Source: an uncultured Eubacteriales bacterium (GTDB lineage Bacteria; Bacillota; Clostridia; Lachnospirales; Lachnospiraceae). From it: DNA of 64,000 bases. Location: assembly GCA_900317515.1 (NCBI GenBank), contig ONHA01000003.1, positions 1 to 64,000 on the forward strand, given 5' to 3'. A program made the translations under genes and the position numbers. The notes beneath the pieces were generated by a model. That model saw nothing but the letters and a program-made list of their open reading frames with translations. It ran no database searches and was not told where the DNA came from. Shown one piece after another: positions 55,072 to 62,371 of this stretch; within the stretch, counting starts at the first letter, position 1; each line of letters opens with the position of its first letter.

Positions 55072-55109
55072 ACTATATAAGAATCCCGGACATTTTGCAA
55101 GCGCTTTCG
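55072..55109 (-). promoter_or_regulatory. GH13 gene promoter with cre/LacI-type site over the -35
   Basis: -35 TTGCAA (55095-55100), 17-base spacer, -10 TATAGT (55072-55077). CGAAAGCGCTTGCA (55096-55109) is one base from a cre consensus and covers the -35. Confidence 0.72.
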
Positions 55110-55157
55110 TTTTCGCACAAAAAAAGAGGGGTCAGACACCCCTCATAAGGTCACACT

Positions 55158-55322
55158 TCATATATTCCTGACCAGCCCCTGCTCCTTAAGGTTCCTTAAA
55201 AATGCAAACCCGCCGAACCGCTCCGTGTTCACGTAGCGGTCACGCCCCAGGTTGTGAAGGAGATACACGTCGAAATAGTCGACCCCGCAGCGCTCCATCT
55301 GCTCGTTAAAGAACCTCTTATT
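55158..55322 (-). pseudogene. Aldo/keto reductase remnant
   Basis: The minus strand encodes about 54 residues matching the middle of an iron-sulfur-type aldo/keto reductase: [20 protein letters not shown], then HNLGRDRY, FGGFAFLRNLKEQGLVRNI and a stop. There is no start and the reading begins at the very end of copA, so both the front and back of the original gene are gone. Nothing functional is expected. Confidence 0.75.
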
Positions 55323-55527
55323 CGAAGCCGAGAACCTTGTAGTCCTTGTCCTCGACCGCCTTCTTCATGGCCGCCTCGTCCGCCTCGCCGGACAGAACGA
55401 CAACCGCCGTTCCGGCCTCGTGGCTGGCCGTCGCCTCAGCGACGAACGGGAGCGCCTCCAGAGCCTTCTTCACGGATGCCTCGCAGTGCGGGCACATCAT
55501 GCCTTCGATTTTGATCGTCTTTGTCAT
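55318..55527 (-). CDS. Possible internally initiated CopZ-like copper chaperone
   Basis: Within the copA frame, GGAAAGGAAATGAA (55528-55541) stands immediately before an ATG at 55527. Initiation there would yield a 69-residue soluble protein, [20 protein letters not shown] onward, of exactly CopZ size and with the CXXC copper site. Bacteria are known to make a chaperone from part of copA in other ways. Whether ribosomes use this site is inferred, not shown. Confidence 0.4.
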   Translation of the reverse strand: MTKTIKIEGMMCPHCEASVKKALEALPFVAEATASHEAGTAVVVLSGEADEAAMKKAVEDKDYKVLGFE

Positions 55528-57954
55528 TTCATTTCCTTTCCCGCCTTCATCGGCGTTTTTGATTTCCAGCAGCCGTCCGTCTTCATTCAGTGTCACCGGA
55601 TGGCGCATAGGTTTATCTTTCGACGCGTCGTGCACCTTCATGAGGCTTAAGCGCAGCGCGTTCGATACAACGCAGAAACTCGACAGGCTCATGGCCGCCG
55701 CCCCGAACATCGGGTCCATGGCAAGGCCGAACGCGTGCACGTAGGCGCCTGCCGCAAGCGGGATGAGCAGTGTATTGTAGATGAGAGCCCAGAAAAGGTT
55801 CTCGACGATGTTGACATAGGTCCTTCTCGACAGTCTCACCGCCGCGGCGACATCCGAGAGCGTGCTCTTCATGAGCACCACGTCCGCCGCGTCGATCGCG
55901 ACGTCCGCACCGGCACCGATCGCGATGCCGATGTCCGCCCGGGTTAAAGCCGGGGCATCGTTGATGCCGTCCCCGACCATCGCGACCTTGTAGTGGTCCC
56001 GCGCCGGCTTTCCGGTGAGCCTTTGTATGAGCGTTTTCGGGATCTTTCCGTTCCCCTTCTCGCGGAGAGCTCTGATCACCGCCTCCTTGCCGTCCGGCAG
56101 GACGCCCGCGATGACCTCCGAGACGCCCGCTGCGCGTCCGATCGCCTCCGCGGTCCTTGCGTTGTCGCCGGTCAGCATGACGACGTGGATGCCCATGTTT
56201 TTGAGCTCCGCGATCGCCTTCGCGCTGTCCGCCTTGATCGTGTCCGCCACGGCGATGATGCCGAGGAGCTTTCCGTCCTCCGTGAAGAGGAGCGGCGTCC
56301 TGCCCTCTTCGGCCAGCGCCTCCGCCCTCGCCTTAAGCTCCGCAGGGATCCGCGTCTTCCTGCCCACGAAGGAGAGGCTTCCGCCGATGAGCGTCTTCCC
56401 GCCGAGGACAGCCGTGAGGCCGTTTCCCGGCAGTGCGGAAAATGAAGACACCTCCTCCGCCTCTATCCTCCGTTCTTCCGCCCCGGCGATGACCGCCTTC
56501 GCAAGCGGGTGCTCGCTCTTCATTTCCAGGGAGGCAGCTTTCAGGAGCAGTTCATTTTCCGAAATGCCCTCCGCCGGAATGATATCCGTCACCCTGGGAG
56601 CCCCCTCGGTGATCGTGCCGGTCTTGTCCAGCGCGACGATCTCGACGTTGCCGGCCTCCTGCAGGGCCTCGGCGTTCTTAAAGAGGATGCCGTTCTTCGC
56701 GCCCATGCCGTTGCCGACCATGATCGCGACCGGGGTCGCAAGGCCGAGCGCGCAGGGACAGGAGACGACCAGGACCGAGATTCCCCTGGCCAGCGCAAAC
56801 CCAAAGGATCTGCCGACGAGGAGCCAGATCGCGATCGTGACGAGCGCGATCCCGATGACTGCCGGGACAAACACGCCCGAGATCGTGTCCGCGAGCTTCG
56901 CGACGGGCGCCTTGGTCGCCGCCGCGTCCGAGACCATCCTGATGATCTGGGCGAGCGTCGTGTCCTCGCCGACGCGGGTCGCCTCGCATGTCAGGAACCC
57001 GGACTGGTTCAGGGTCGCCGATGAGACCGTGTCGCCGGGCGCCTTGTCCACCGGCAGGCTCTCGCCGGTCAGGGCGGACTCGTTGACCGCGGACGTCCCG
57101 GAGATGACGACGCCGTCGACCGGGATATTCTCGCCGGGGCGGACGACATAGGTCTCGCCGCGCTTTACGCTGTCGACCGGTACGGTCATCTCCTGCCCGT
57201 TCCGGATCACGTTGGCGGTCTTCGGAGCCAGCTTCATGAGGCTCTTTAACGCGTTGGTCGTCTTGCCCTTCGAGTAGGATTCGAGCATTTTTCCGACGGT
57301 GATCAGCGTCAGGATCATGGCGGCCGACTCGAAATAGAACTCCATCATGTAGGACATGACCGCATCCAAGTTTCCGTCAGCCTGGGCCCGCGTCATCGCA
57401 AAGAGCATCGCGGTCGAGTAGACAAAGGCCGCGCCCGACCCCAGCGCGATCAGCGTGTCCATATTCGGCGCCCCGTGGAAGAGGCTCTTGAAACCGCTGA
57501 TGAAGAATTTCTGGTTGATCACCATGACGATCCCGGCCAGAAGCAGCTGGATGAGGCCCATGGCGACGTGATTATTTTCAAAAAATGAAGGAAGCGGCCA
57601 CCCCCACATCATGTGCCCCATCGAAAAATACATGAGGACCAGAAGAAACCCGAGGGATGTGAACAGCCGTTTCCTAAGGACCGGGGTCGTCTTATCCTTC
57701 AGCGCTTCCTCCTCGGCGGCGATCTTCGCCGTCATGCCGCCGGAAGCCTTCTCCTCACCCTTTACGGAAGCGCCGTAGCCGGCGTTCTCCACCGCCGCGA
57801 TGATCGCCGCCGGGGAGGCTGTCCCCTCGACCCCCATCGAGTTGGTGAGAAGGCTCACGCTGCAGGAGGTGACCCCCTCCACCTTCGAGACCGCTTTCTC
57901 CACGCGGGCCTGGCAGGCCGCGCAGCTCATGCCGGTCACCTGATATTGTTCCAT
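55318..57954 (-). CDS. copA: Copper P-type ATPase with N- and C-terminal metal-binding domains
   Basis: Exports Cu(I) from the cell. 878 residues: an N-terminal heavy-metal domain with GMSCAAC (residues 8-14), eight membrane helices, the copper-path CPC motif in [11 protein letters not shown], phosphorylation DKTGTITEG, and the [10 protein letters not shown] hinge. Unusually, a second heavy-metal domain with GMMCPHC is fused at the C-terminus (about 810-878) and resembles a free CopZ chaperone. An in-frame ATG with a good ribosome binding site precedes it. Downstream of csoR in one operon. Confidence 0.95.
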   Translation of the reverse strand: MEQYQVTGMSCAACQARVEKAVSKVEGVTSCSVSLLTNSMGVEGTASPAAIIAAVENAGYGASVKGEEKASGGMTAKIAAEEEALKDKTTPVLRKRLFTSLGFLLVLMYFSMGHMMWGWPLPSFFENNHVAMGLIQLLLAGIVMVINQKFFISGFKSLFHGAPNMDTLIALGSGAAFVYSTAMLFAMTRAQADGNLDAVMSYMMEFYFESAAMILTLITVGKMLESYSKGKTTNALKSLMKLAPKTANVIRNGQEMTVPVDSVKRGETYVVRPGENIPVDGVVISGTSAVNESALTGESLPVDKAPGDTVSSATLNQSGFLTCEATRVGEDTTLAQIIRMVSDAAATKAPVAKLADTISGVFVPAVIGIALVTIAIWLLVGRSFGFALARGISVLVVSCPCALGLATPVAIMVGNGMGAKNGILFKNAEALQEAGNVEIVALDKTGTITEGAPRVTDIIPAEGISENELLLKAASLEMKSEHPLAKAVIAGAEERRIEAEEVSSFSALPGNGLTAVLGGKTLIGGSLSFVGRKTRIPAELKARAEALAEEGRTPLLFTEDGKLLGIIAVADTIKADSAKAIAELKNMGIHVVMLTGDNARTAEAIGRAAGVSEVIAGVLPDGKEAVIRALREKGNGKIPKTLIQRLTGKPARDHYKVAMVGDGINDAPALTRADIGIAIGAGADVAIDAADVVLMKSTLSDVAAAVRLSRRTYVNIVENLFWALIYNTLLIPLAAGAYVHAFGLAMDPMFGAAAMSLSSFCVVSNALRLSLMKVHDASKDKPMRHPVTLNEDGRLLEIKNADEGGKGNEMTKTIKIEGMMCPHCEASVKKALEALPFVAEATASHEAGTAVVVLSGEADEAAMKKAVEDKDYKVLGFE

Positions 57955-57970
57955 AGTCTCGCCTCTTTTC

Positions 57971-58273
57971 TCATTTCATGAGCTTTCCGAGCGTTTTGAC
58001 CAGCTCTTCGAGCTTTTCTTCGTTTCCGTCCTTCACGTCGTTCACGACGCAGGTGCGGATGTGGTTGGTGAGCAGGACCTTGGAGAAGCTCCCGAGGGCA
58101 CTCGAAGCTGCGCTCACCTGGTTCAGGACATCGATGCAGTAGGCGTCCTCCTCGAGCATCCGGCGGATCCCCCGGATCTGGCCCTCGATGCGGCTGAGCC
58201 GGTTCATGAGGTCCTTCATTTCTTCGTCGCTCCGCATCTTTTTGCGGCAGGGACAGAGTTTTTCGTCTTCCAT
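57971..58273 (-). CDS. csoR: Copper-sensing repressor CsoR
   Basis: 100-residue all-helical repressor that releases DNA on binding Cu(I). The copper ligands are present as Cys46 (AYCIDVL), His71 and Cys75 (NHIRTC), the CsoR triad. [19 protein letters not shown] is the family's DNA-binding helix region. The ATG at 58273 has GGAGGTGAG upstream; a much longer open frame continues upstream through the operator and was discarded. It heads the csoR-copA operon, 16 bases before copA. Confidence 0.95.
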   Translation of the reverse strand: MEDEKLCPCRKKMRSDEEMKDLMNRLSRIEGQIRGIRRMLEEDAYCIDVLNQVSAASSALGSFSKVLLTNHIRTCVVNDVKDGNEEKLEELVKTLGKLMK

Positions 58274-58291
58274 TGTCTCACCTCCGGGGTT

Positions 58292-58320
58292 ATTATATAC
58301 CCCCTCGGGGTATATTGCAA
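58292..58320 (-). promoter_or_regulatory. csoR-copA promoter with embedded CsoR operator
   Basis: -35 TTGCAA (58315-58320) and -10 TATAAT (58292-58297), 17-base spacer. The palindrome TATACCCCCTCGGGGTATA (58296-58314), a classic GC-core CsoR box, fills the spacer. Confidence 0.92.
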
Positions 58321-58330
58321 GCTTTTTTAT

Positions 58331-58388
58331 GGGACGGTTCTCCGCAGAGGGGGACGGTTCTCCGCAGAGGAGAACCGTCCCCCCTGCG
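58331..58388. repeat. Inverted/tandem repeat, GGGACGGTTCTCC family, copy 3
   Basis: Two tandem 20-base units (GGGACGGTTCTCCGCAGAGG) followed by an inverted copy; the arms at 58343-58363 and 58369-58388 pair except for one extra base, around the loop GCAGA. It ends ten bases from the csoR -35 box. Confidence 0.88.
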
Positions 58389-58399
58389 ATTACAAGCCA

Positions 58400-58428
58400 A
58401 AAATAAGGGCCGCCTTCCGGCAGCCCTT
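58400..58428 (-). terminator. Terminator after the hybrid sensor gene
   Basis: Ten-bp stem with one G-U pair (58405-58414 with 58419-58428), GGAA loop, then ATTTTT on the minus strand. Confidence 0.82.
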
Positions 58429-58431
58429 CCG

Positions 58432-59943
58432 TCACCTCTTCGGATGTATATACTTCTCCACGATCTCGTACAGATTCCTCGGATTGATCGGCTTCGAGAG
58501 ATGTTCGTTCATCCCCGCCTCGAGGCTGTTTCGGATATCCTCCTCGAACGTGCTCGCGGTCATCGCCAGGATCGGCACCGTCTTCGCGTTCGGAAGCGCC
58601 AGCTCCCGGATCGTCCGCGCCGCGGAGAGCCCGTCCAGCACCGGCATCCTGATATCCATGAGGATCAGGGAAAAACCGCCGTCCGCGGCGATAAACTTCT
58701 CCACCGCATCCTTCCCGTCCTCCGCGCACACGACCGTATAGCCCGCGCGCGTCAGCATCTTCTCCGCGATGGAGCGGCTCAGCGCGTGGTCGTCCGCGAC
58801 CAGGATCCGTGCGTTGTCCACCGTTTCGGCCGGGTCTTCATTTTTCCGGCTGTAGGCGATCGGGAATGCAAATGTGACCGAGACCCTTGTCCCTCTTCCG
58901 ACCGCGCTCTCAAAATTGATTGTCCCGCCCATGGCTTTTATGTAGCTCATCGCGACACTCGTGTCCAGACGGATCGCCGCCGCATAGGACGCCTCCGGCT
59001 GCACGATCGGTCCCTTGCCGAAGAGCTCGTCCACCTTTGCCTGCTCCATGCCGATTCCGTTGTCGGAGATCGTAAATGTCAGCGTCGCCATCTCGCCGCG
59101 CCGGACATTTTCGGTCACCGCGACCTCGATCGCGCCGCCCTTGGGCGTGCAGGTCAGGGCGTTGCGGACCAGCTTTGTGATGATGAGCTCGAGCGCCGCC
59201 CGGTCCGCCCAGACCGACTGGGTGATCAGGTTCGGCACGCCGCATGAAAAATGAAGCCCTCTCTCCTGCACGACCGGCCGCAGCACGGTCCCCAGGCGGT
59301 GGACAAATGCGCGGACCTCCATCGGCTCCGTCTTCAGGTTCACCTTCTTGCCCTCGAGCAGCTGGACATCCAGCATCTCATCGATGACCCGCTTCGCCCG
59401 CTCGCCGGATGCCGTGATTGAGCGCAGATACTCATCCGCAGCTCCCTGTGGGTTCATTTCCTCCCGCATGAGATCCGCAAAACCCGTGATCGTCGCGAGC
59501 GGCGTGCGGATGTCCCGGCTGATCCTCGTGATGAGCAGGGTCTTTGCATCCGAAATTTTCTTCACCTCTGCGATCGTGCGGGAAAGCTCTTCCTTCTTGG
59601 CCCGCTCGCGGCGGATCTCCCGTGCCATATTGAGGGCATAGAGGGCGATCATCGGGACACCGCCGACCGTGATATATTTGCGGCTGGTGCCGTAAAAACG
59701 CTCAGGATTCGTAAGATGCAGGAGGGTCTGCTCCTCCAGCATCTCCTTGTCGGTATGGGACTCGATGAAATCAAGTGCATACTTGGCCGAGGCTCCCACC
59801 TCAAGCCTGCCGTTCAGCTCCGGAAAGGCCTCTCTAAACTCGCGGTTCACCGCCACGAGCTCATAACTACCGGCCTTGCAGAGGAGATACAGGAGTCCTG
59901 TACCTTCCATCAGTTCACGGAACATACTGTCTTCCATTTTCAT
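58432..59943 (-). CDS. Soluble hybrid sensor kinase-response regulator with Arg in place of the H-box His
   Basis: 503 residues without membrane helices. An N-terminal PAS-like region (about 1-110) is followed by a dimerisation helix where the canonical SHDIRTPL reads SRDIRTPL; codon CGG at 59515-59517 puts Arg where the phosphorylated His should be. The ATPase domain keeps an N-box (VRNALTCTPKGG), ISDNGIGM and GRGTRVSV. A receiver domain with phospho-Asp in LILMDIRMP ends the protein. Autophosphorylation in the usual way is not possible, so it may be a pseudokinase or act through the Hpt protein encoded divergently. Start chosen downstream of the mapped promoter. Confidence 0.85.
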   Translation of the reverse strand: MKMEDSMFRELMEGTGLLYLLCKAGSYELVAVNREFREAFPELNGRLEVGASAKYALDFIESHTDKEMLEEQTLLHLTNPERFYGTSRKYITVGGVPMIALYALNMAREIRRERAKKEELSRTIAEVKKISDAKTLLITRISRDIRTPLATITGFADLMREEMNPQGAADEYLRSITASGERAKRVIDEMLDVQLLEGKKVNLKTEPMEVRAFVHRLGTVLRPVVQERGLHFSCGVPNLITQSVWADRAALELIITKLVRNALTCTPKGGAIEVAVTENVRRGEMATLTFTISDNGIGMEQAKVDELFGKGPIVQPEASYAAAIRLDTSVAMSYIKAMGGTINFESAVGRGTRVSVTFAFPIAYSRKNEDPAETVDNARILVADDHALSRSIAEKMLTRAGYTVVCAEDGKDAVEKFIAADGGFSLILMDIRMPVLDGLSAARTIRELALPNAKTVPILAMTASTFEEDIRNSLEAGMNEHLSKPINPRNLYEIVEKYIHPKR

Positions 59944-59990
59944 CCGCTTAACGCTCCTCTCCCATAAACGCAGCATTATAGACAATTTTC

Positions 59991-60019
59991 ATTATAACCA
60001 TAAAGCGGGGCAGTTTCAA
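59991..60019 (-). promoter_or_regulatory. Promoter of the hybrid sensor gene
   Basis: -35 TTGAAA (60014-60019), 17-base spacer, -10 TATAAT (59991-59996). Confidence 0.82.
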
Positions 60020-60028
60020 CCAAAATAG

Positions 60029-60058
60029 TTGTAATCTGCCCCATTAATATTGTACAAT
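60029..60058 (+). promoter_or_regulatory. Divergent promoter of the Hpt gene
   Basis: -35 TTGTAA (60029-60034), 18-base spacer, -10 TACAAT (60053-60058). The two -35 boxes are only nine bases apart, so the divergent genes could share control. Confidence 0.7.
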
Positions 60059-60095
60059 GTACATAATAGATTGTTTTTCCAGAAAGGAGCCGCTC

Positions 60096-60434
60096 ATGCT
60101 GAACAAACTGGCCGCCGCCGGATGCGATATCGAAAATGCCCGCCACCGCTTCCTCGATGATGATGTGTTCCTCTCGGAGAGCTACCGCGCTCTCGCCGTG
60201 GACCCCGAGTTTGCCGCCCTGGACCTCGCCCTGAAGGAAGGCCGCTACGGCGACGCATTCCTCTCCGCCCACAACTTAAAGGGCGTCACCTTAACGCTTG
60301 GCGCCTCGCCCCTTGCCGACACGATTTCCCGGGTCGTCGAGGACCTCCGCCACGGACCGACCGAAACACTTGCCGAAGACTACGCCGCCTTCCGCGTCGA
60401 GGCCGACCGGATCCTCCCGATCCTTCGGTCTTAA
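60096..60434 (+). CDS. Histidine phosphotransfer (Hpt) domain protein
   Basis: 112-residue stand-alone Hpt protein: a helical bundle with the phospho-accepting His59 in SAHNLKGVTLTLG, followed by ADTISRVVEDL. The ATG at 60096 has AAAGGAG six bases upstream. It is divergent from the hybrid sensor gene and would be the natural phosphorelay partner of its receiver domain. Its stop codon overlaps the stop of the convergent thioesterase gene. Confidence 0.9.
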   Translation: MLNKLAAAGCDIENARHRFLDDDVFLSESYRALAVDPEFAALDLALKEGRYGDAFLSAHNLKGVTLTLGASPLADTISRVVEDLRHGPTETLAEDYAAFRVEADRILPILRS

Positions 60435-60871
60435 GGGTGGGCTTCCTGCCCTGCCTTAAGATTATAGTAAATGAAAGAGCCCTTCGCGAGCAGCTTTTCA
60501 TTTTCTCCGAAAACCTCCGTATCGACGTACGAGAAGGTCCAGCCGTGCTTGCGCACCTTTCCCCGGCAGAGGAGCCTTTTTGCTCCCTTTGTCGAGCTTA
60601 TGTAGTCGATATTGCCCGAGACCGTCGGGCCGAAGCCGCCGCCGCAGATGTTGGCGATCCCGGCCGTGATGTCCATGAGGTTGAAGAGAAAGCCGCCCCA
60701 GACCATGTTGTAGACGTTTAAGTGCTTCTCCTCGACGATAAGCTCTGCCTCCGCGAGGTCCTCCGTGAGAGTCGTGAAGGTGACCCCGTGGTCCTTTTCG
60801 CAGCGGAAAAGCGTGTTCTCTGCCTGCTCTTTTTCGGTGTCCGTGCATGTTAAAAAATCAAATCTTCCCAT
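60431..60871 (-). CDS. Hotdog-fold thioesterase-like protein
   Basis: 146-residue protein with the single hotdog-domain pattern of PaaI/YbgC-type thioesterases: HLNVYNMVWGGFLFNLMDIT (the central helix region) and a beta strand with CRGKVRKHGWTFSYVDTEVF. In place of the usual GG or HGG motif it reads MVWGGFLF. Substrate unknown. From the ATG at 60871, GGAG stands five bases upstream. Downstream of the NSS transporter and probably co-transcribed through a weak hairpin. Confidence 0.72.
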   Translation of the reverse strand: MGRFDFLTCTDTEKEQAENTLFRCEKDHGVTFTTLTEDLAEAELIVEEKHLNVYNMVWGGFLFNLMDITAGIANICGGGFGPTVSGNIDYISSTKGAKRLLCRGKVRKHGWTFSYVDTEVFGENEKLLAKGSFIYYNLKAGQEAHP

Positions 60872-60882
60872 AAAAACTCCAA

Positions 60883-60910
60883 ATCCCCCTGTAAAAGGGG
60901 GATTTTTTTC
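60883..60910. terminator. Hairpin after the NSS transporter
   Basis: AAATCCCCC/GGGGGATTT stem with a six- or seven-base loop, T-rich on the plus-strand side; on the minus strand it is followed by only three T and then the thioesterase ribosome binding site. Confidence 0.5.
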
Positions 60911-60911
60911 A

Positions 60912-62273
60912 TTACATAGAGATGAGCCCGAACGCACTCGCGAGTGAACTTAAGAGGATCACCAGAAGGAACGCGATGCAGAGGTAGCGGATCATGAAGT
61001 TGTACACGCCCTTCCGCTTGAACGGTGCCCCGCATTTTGTGACCTCCTCCTCGACGCGGCCGAGGGTGACAAACCTTGCGATCAGGATGCAGATCGTGAT
61101 CGCGGAGATCGGCATCATAAGGGAGTTGGTCAGGAAATCGAAGAAATCCAGGAACGGCATCCCGATCAGCGTGATGAAGGCGAGCGGTCCGTAGCCCAGG
61201 CAGGACAGGGTCCCGATCGCAATCATGATAACCCCGATAAGCAGGGTGCTCTTTGTGCGGCTTAAGTGCAGCTCGTCCTCAAAGGTCGAGACCGCGCACT
61301 CCGTGAGCGCAATCGAGCTCGTGAGCGCCGCAAAGAAGACCAGCAGGAAGAACAGGATGCCCGCCGACGTCGTGAAGCCCATGTTGAGAAGGACCTTCGG
61401 GATCGTGATGAACATGAGAGACGGACCGGCCTTGAGGACGCTCGCATCCCCGCCCGAGAAGGCAAAAACGGCCGGAATGATCATGAGGCCGCCCATGATC
61501 GCGATCGCCGTGTCGAAAACCTCGACCTGGATCGTCGCGGACTCGATCTCGACGTCCTCCTTCATGTAGGAACCGAAGGTGACAAGGATTCCCATCGCGA
61601 TGGAGAGCGAGTAGAACATCTGCCCCATCGCGGAGACCACCGTCATCCAGGAGAAGTTTTTGATGTTCGGTATCAGGAAATACTTGACGCCCGCCATCGC
61701 TCCCGGTCTCGTCATGGAGTAGCCCGCGATGATGATCGCCAGCAGGACGAGGAGCGGCATCATGAATCGGGAGACGCGCTCGATTCCGTTGCGGACGCCC
61801 GCGTAGATGACGAACAGCGTCACCGCCGCGAAGACGATGAACCAGAGCTCGACATCCCATCCGTTGGAAATGAAATTCCCGAAATAGTCATCCTCCGCAA
61901 GCAGGGCTGCATTTCCCTTGATGTACTCGACCAGGTACTTGAGCACCCAGCCGCCGATCGTCGAGTAGTAGGGGACGATCAGCATCGGAATGATCGCGTT
62001 GATCCAGCCGCCGAATTTGAAGAAGCGGCCTTTTCCGAAGCGGCGGAACGCGCCGACCGGGCTCTTGAAGGTCATGCGGCCGAGAGCGGTCTCCGAGATG
62101 ATCATCGTGTAGCCGAACGTCGCCGCCAGGATGATGTATACCAGCAGGAAGATGCCGCCGCCGTACTTCGCGGCGAGGTAGGGGAAGCGCCAGATGTTGC
62201 CGAGACCGACCGAGGCGCCTGCGGTTGAGAGAACGAAACCGATTTTGCCCGAAAAGCTGTGTCTTTTGTCCAT
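60912..62273 (-). CDS. Sodium-dependent NSS (SNF) family transporter
   Basis: Na+-coupled symporter of amino acids or similar amines. 453 residues with about 11-12 helices; the N-terminal SFSGKIGFVLSTAGASVGLGNIWRFPY (quoted as two parts: GFVLSTAGASVGLGN and IWRFPYLAAKYGG) contains the unwound helix 1 that binds substrate and sodium. Short members of this family in clostridia have 11 helices. The ligand cannot be read from sequence; tyrosine and tryptophan are known substrates of relatives. Confidence 0.92.
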   Translation of the reverse strand: MDKRHSFSGKIGFVLSTAGASVGLGNIWRFPYLAAKYGGGIFLLVYIILAATFGYTMIISETALGRMTFKSPVGAFRRFGKGRFFKFGGWINAIIPMLIVPYYSTIGGWVLKYLVEYIKGNAALLAEDDYFGNFISNGWDVELWFIVFAAVTLFVIYAGVRNGIERVSRFMMPLLVLLAIIIAGYSMTRPGAMAGVKYFLIPNIKNFSWMTVVSAMGQMFYSLSIAMGILVTFGSYMKEDVEIESATIQVEVFDTAIAIMGGLMIIPAVFAFSGGDASVLKAGPSLMFITIPKVLLNMGFTTSAGILFFLLVFFAALTSSIALTECAVSTFEDELHLSRTKSTLLIGVIMIAIGTLSCLGYGPLAFITLIGMPFLDFFDFLTNSLMMPISAITICILIARFVTLGRVEEEVTKCGAPFKRKGVYNFMIRYLCIAFLLVILLSSLASAFGLISM

Positions 62274-62336
62274 GGTAATCCACCTTTTCTATCGTAGTTC
62301 ATACATATTAGCAGTTTTCCGCGTTAAAGTCAAATT

Positions 62337-62364
62337 TAAAAAGACGGTTCATAAGAACCGTCTT
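62337..62364 (-). terminator. Terminator after the GH43-like gene
   Basis: Ten-bp perfect stem AAGACGGTTC/GAACCGTCTT, ATAA loop, with T-run on the minus strand. The core GACGGTTC equals that of the GGGACGGTTCTCC repeats. Confidence 0.88.
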
Positions 62365-62371
62365 CAAATAC

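Noticed and set aside
58274..58729. In-frame extension of CsoR by about 150 residues
   Set aside because: It crosses the CsoR operator, the promoter and the GGGACGGTTCTCC repeat, and overlaps the sensor gene.
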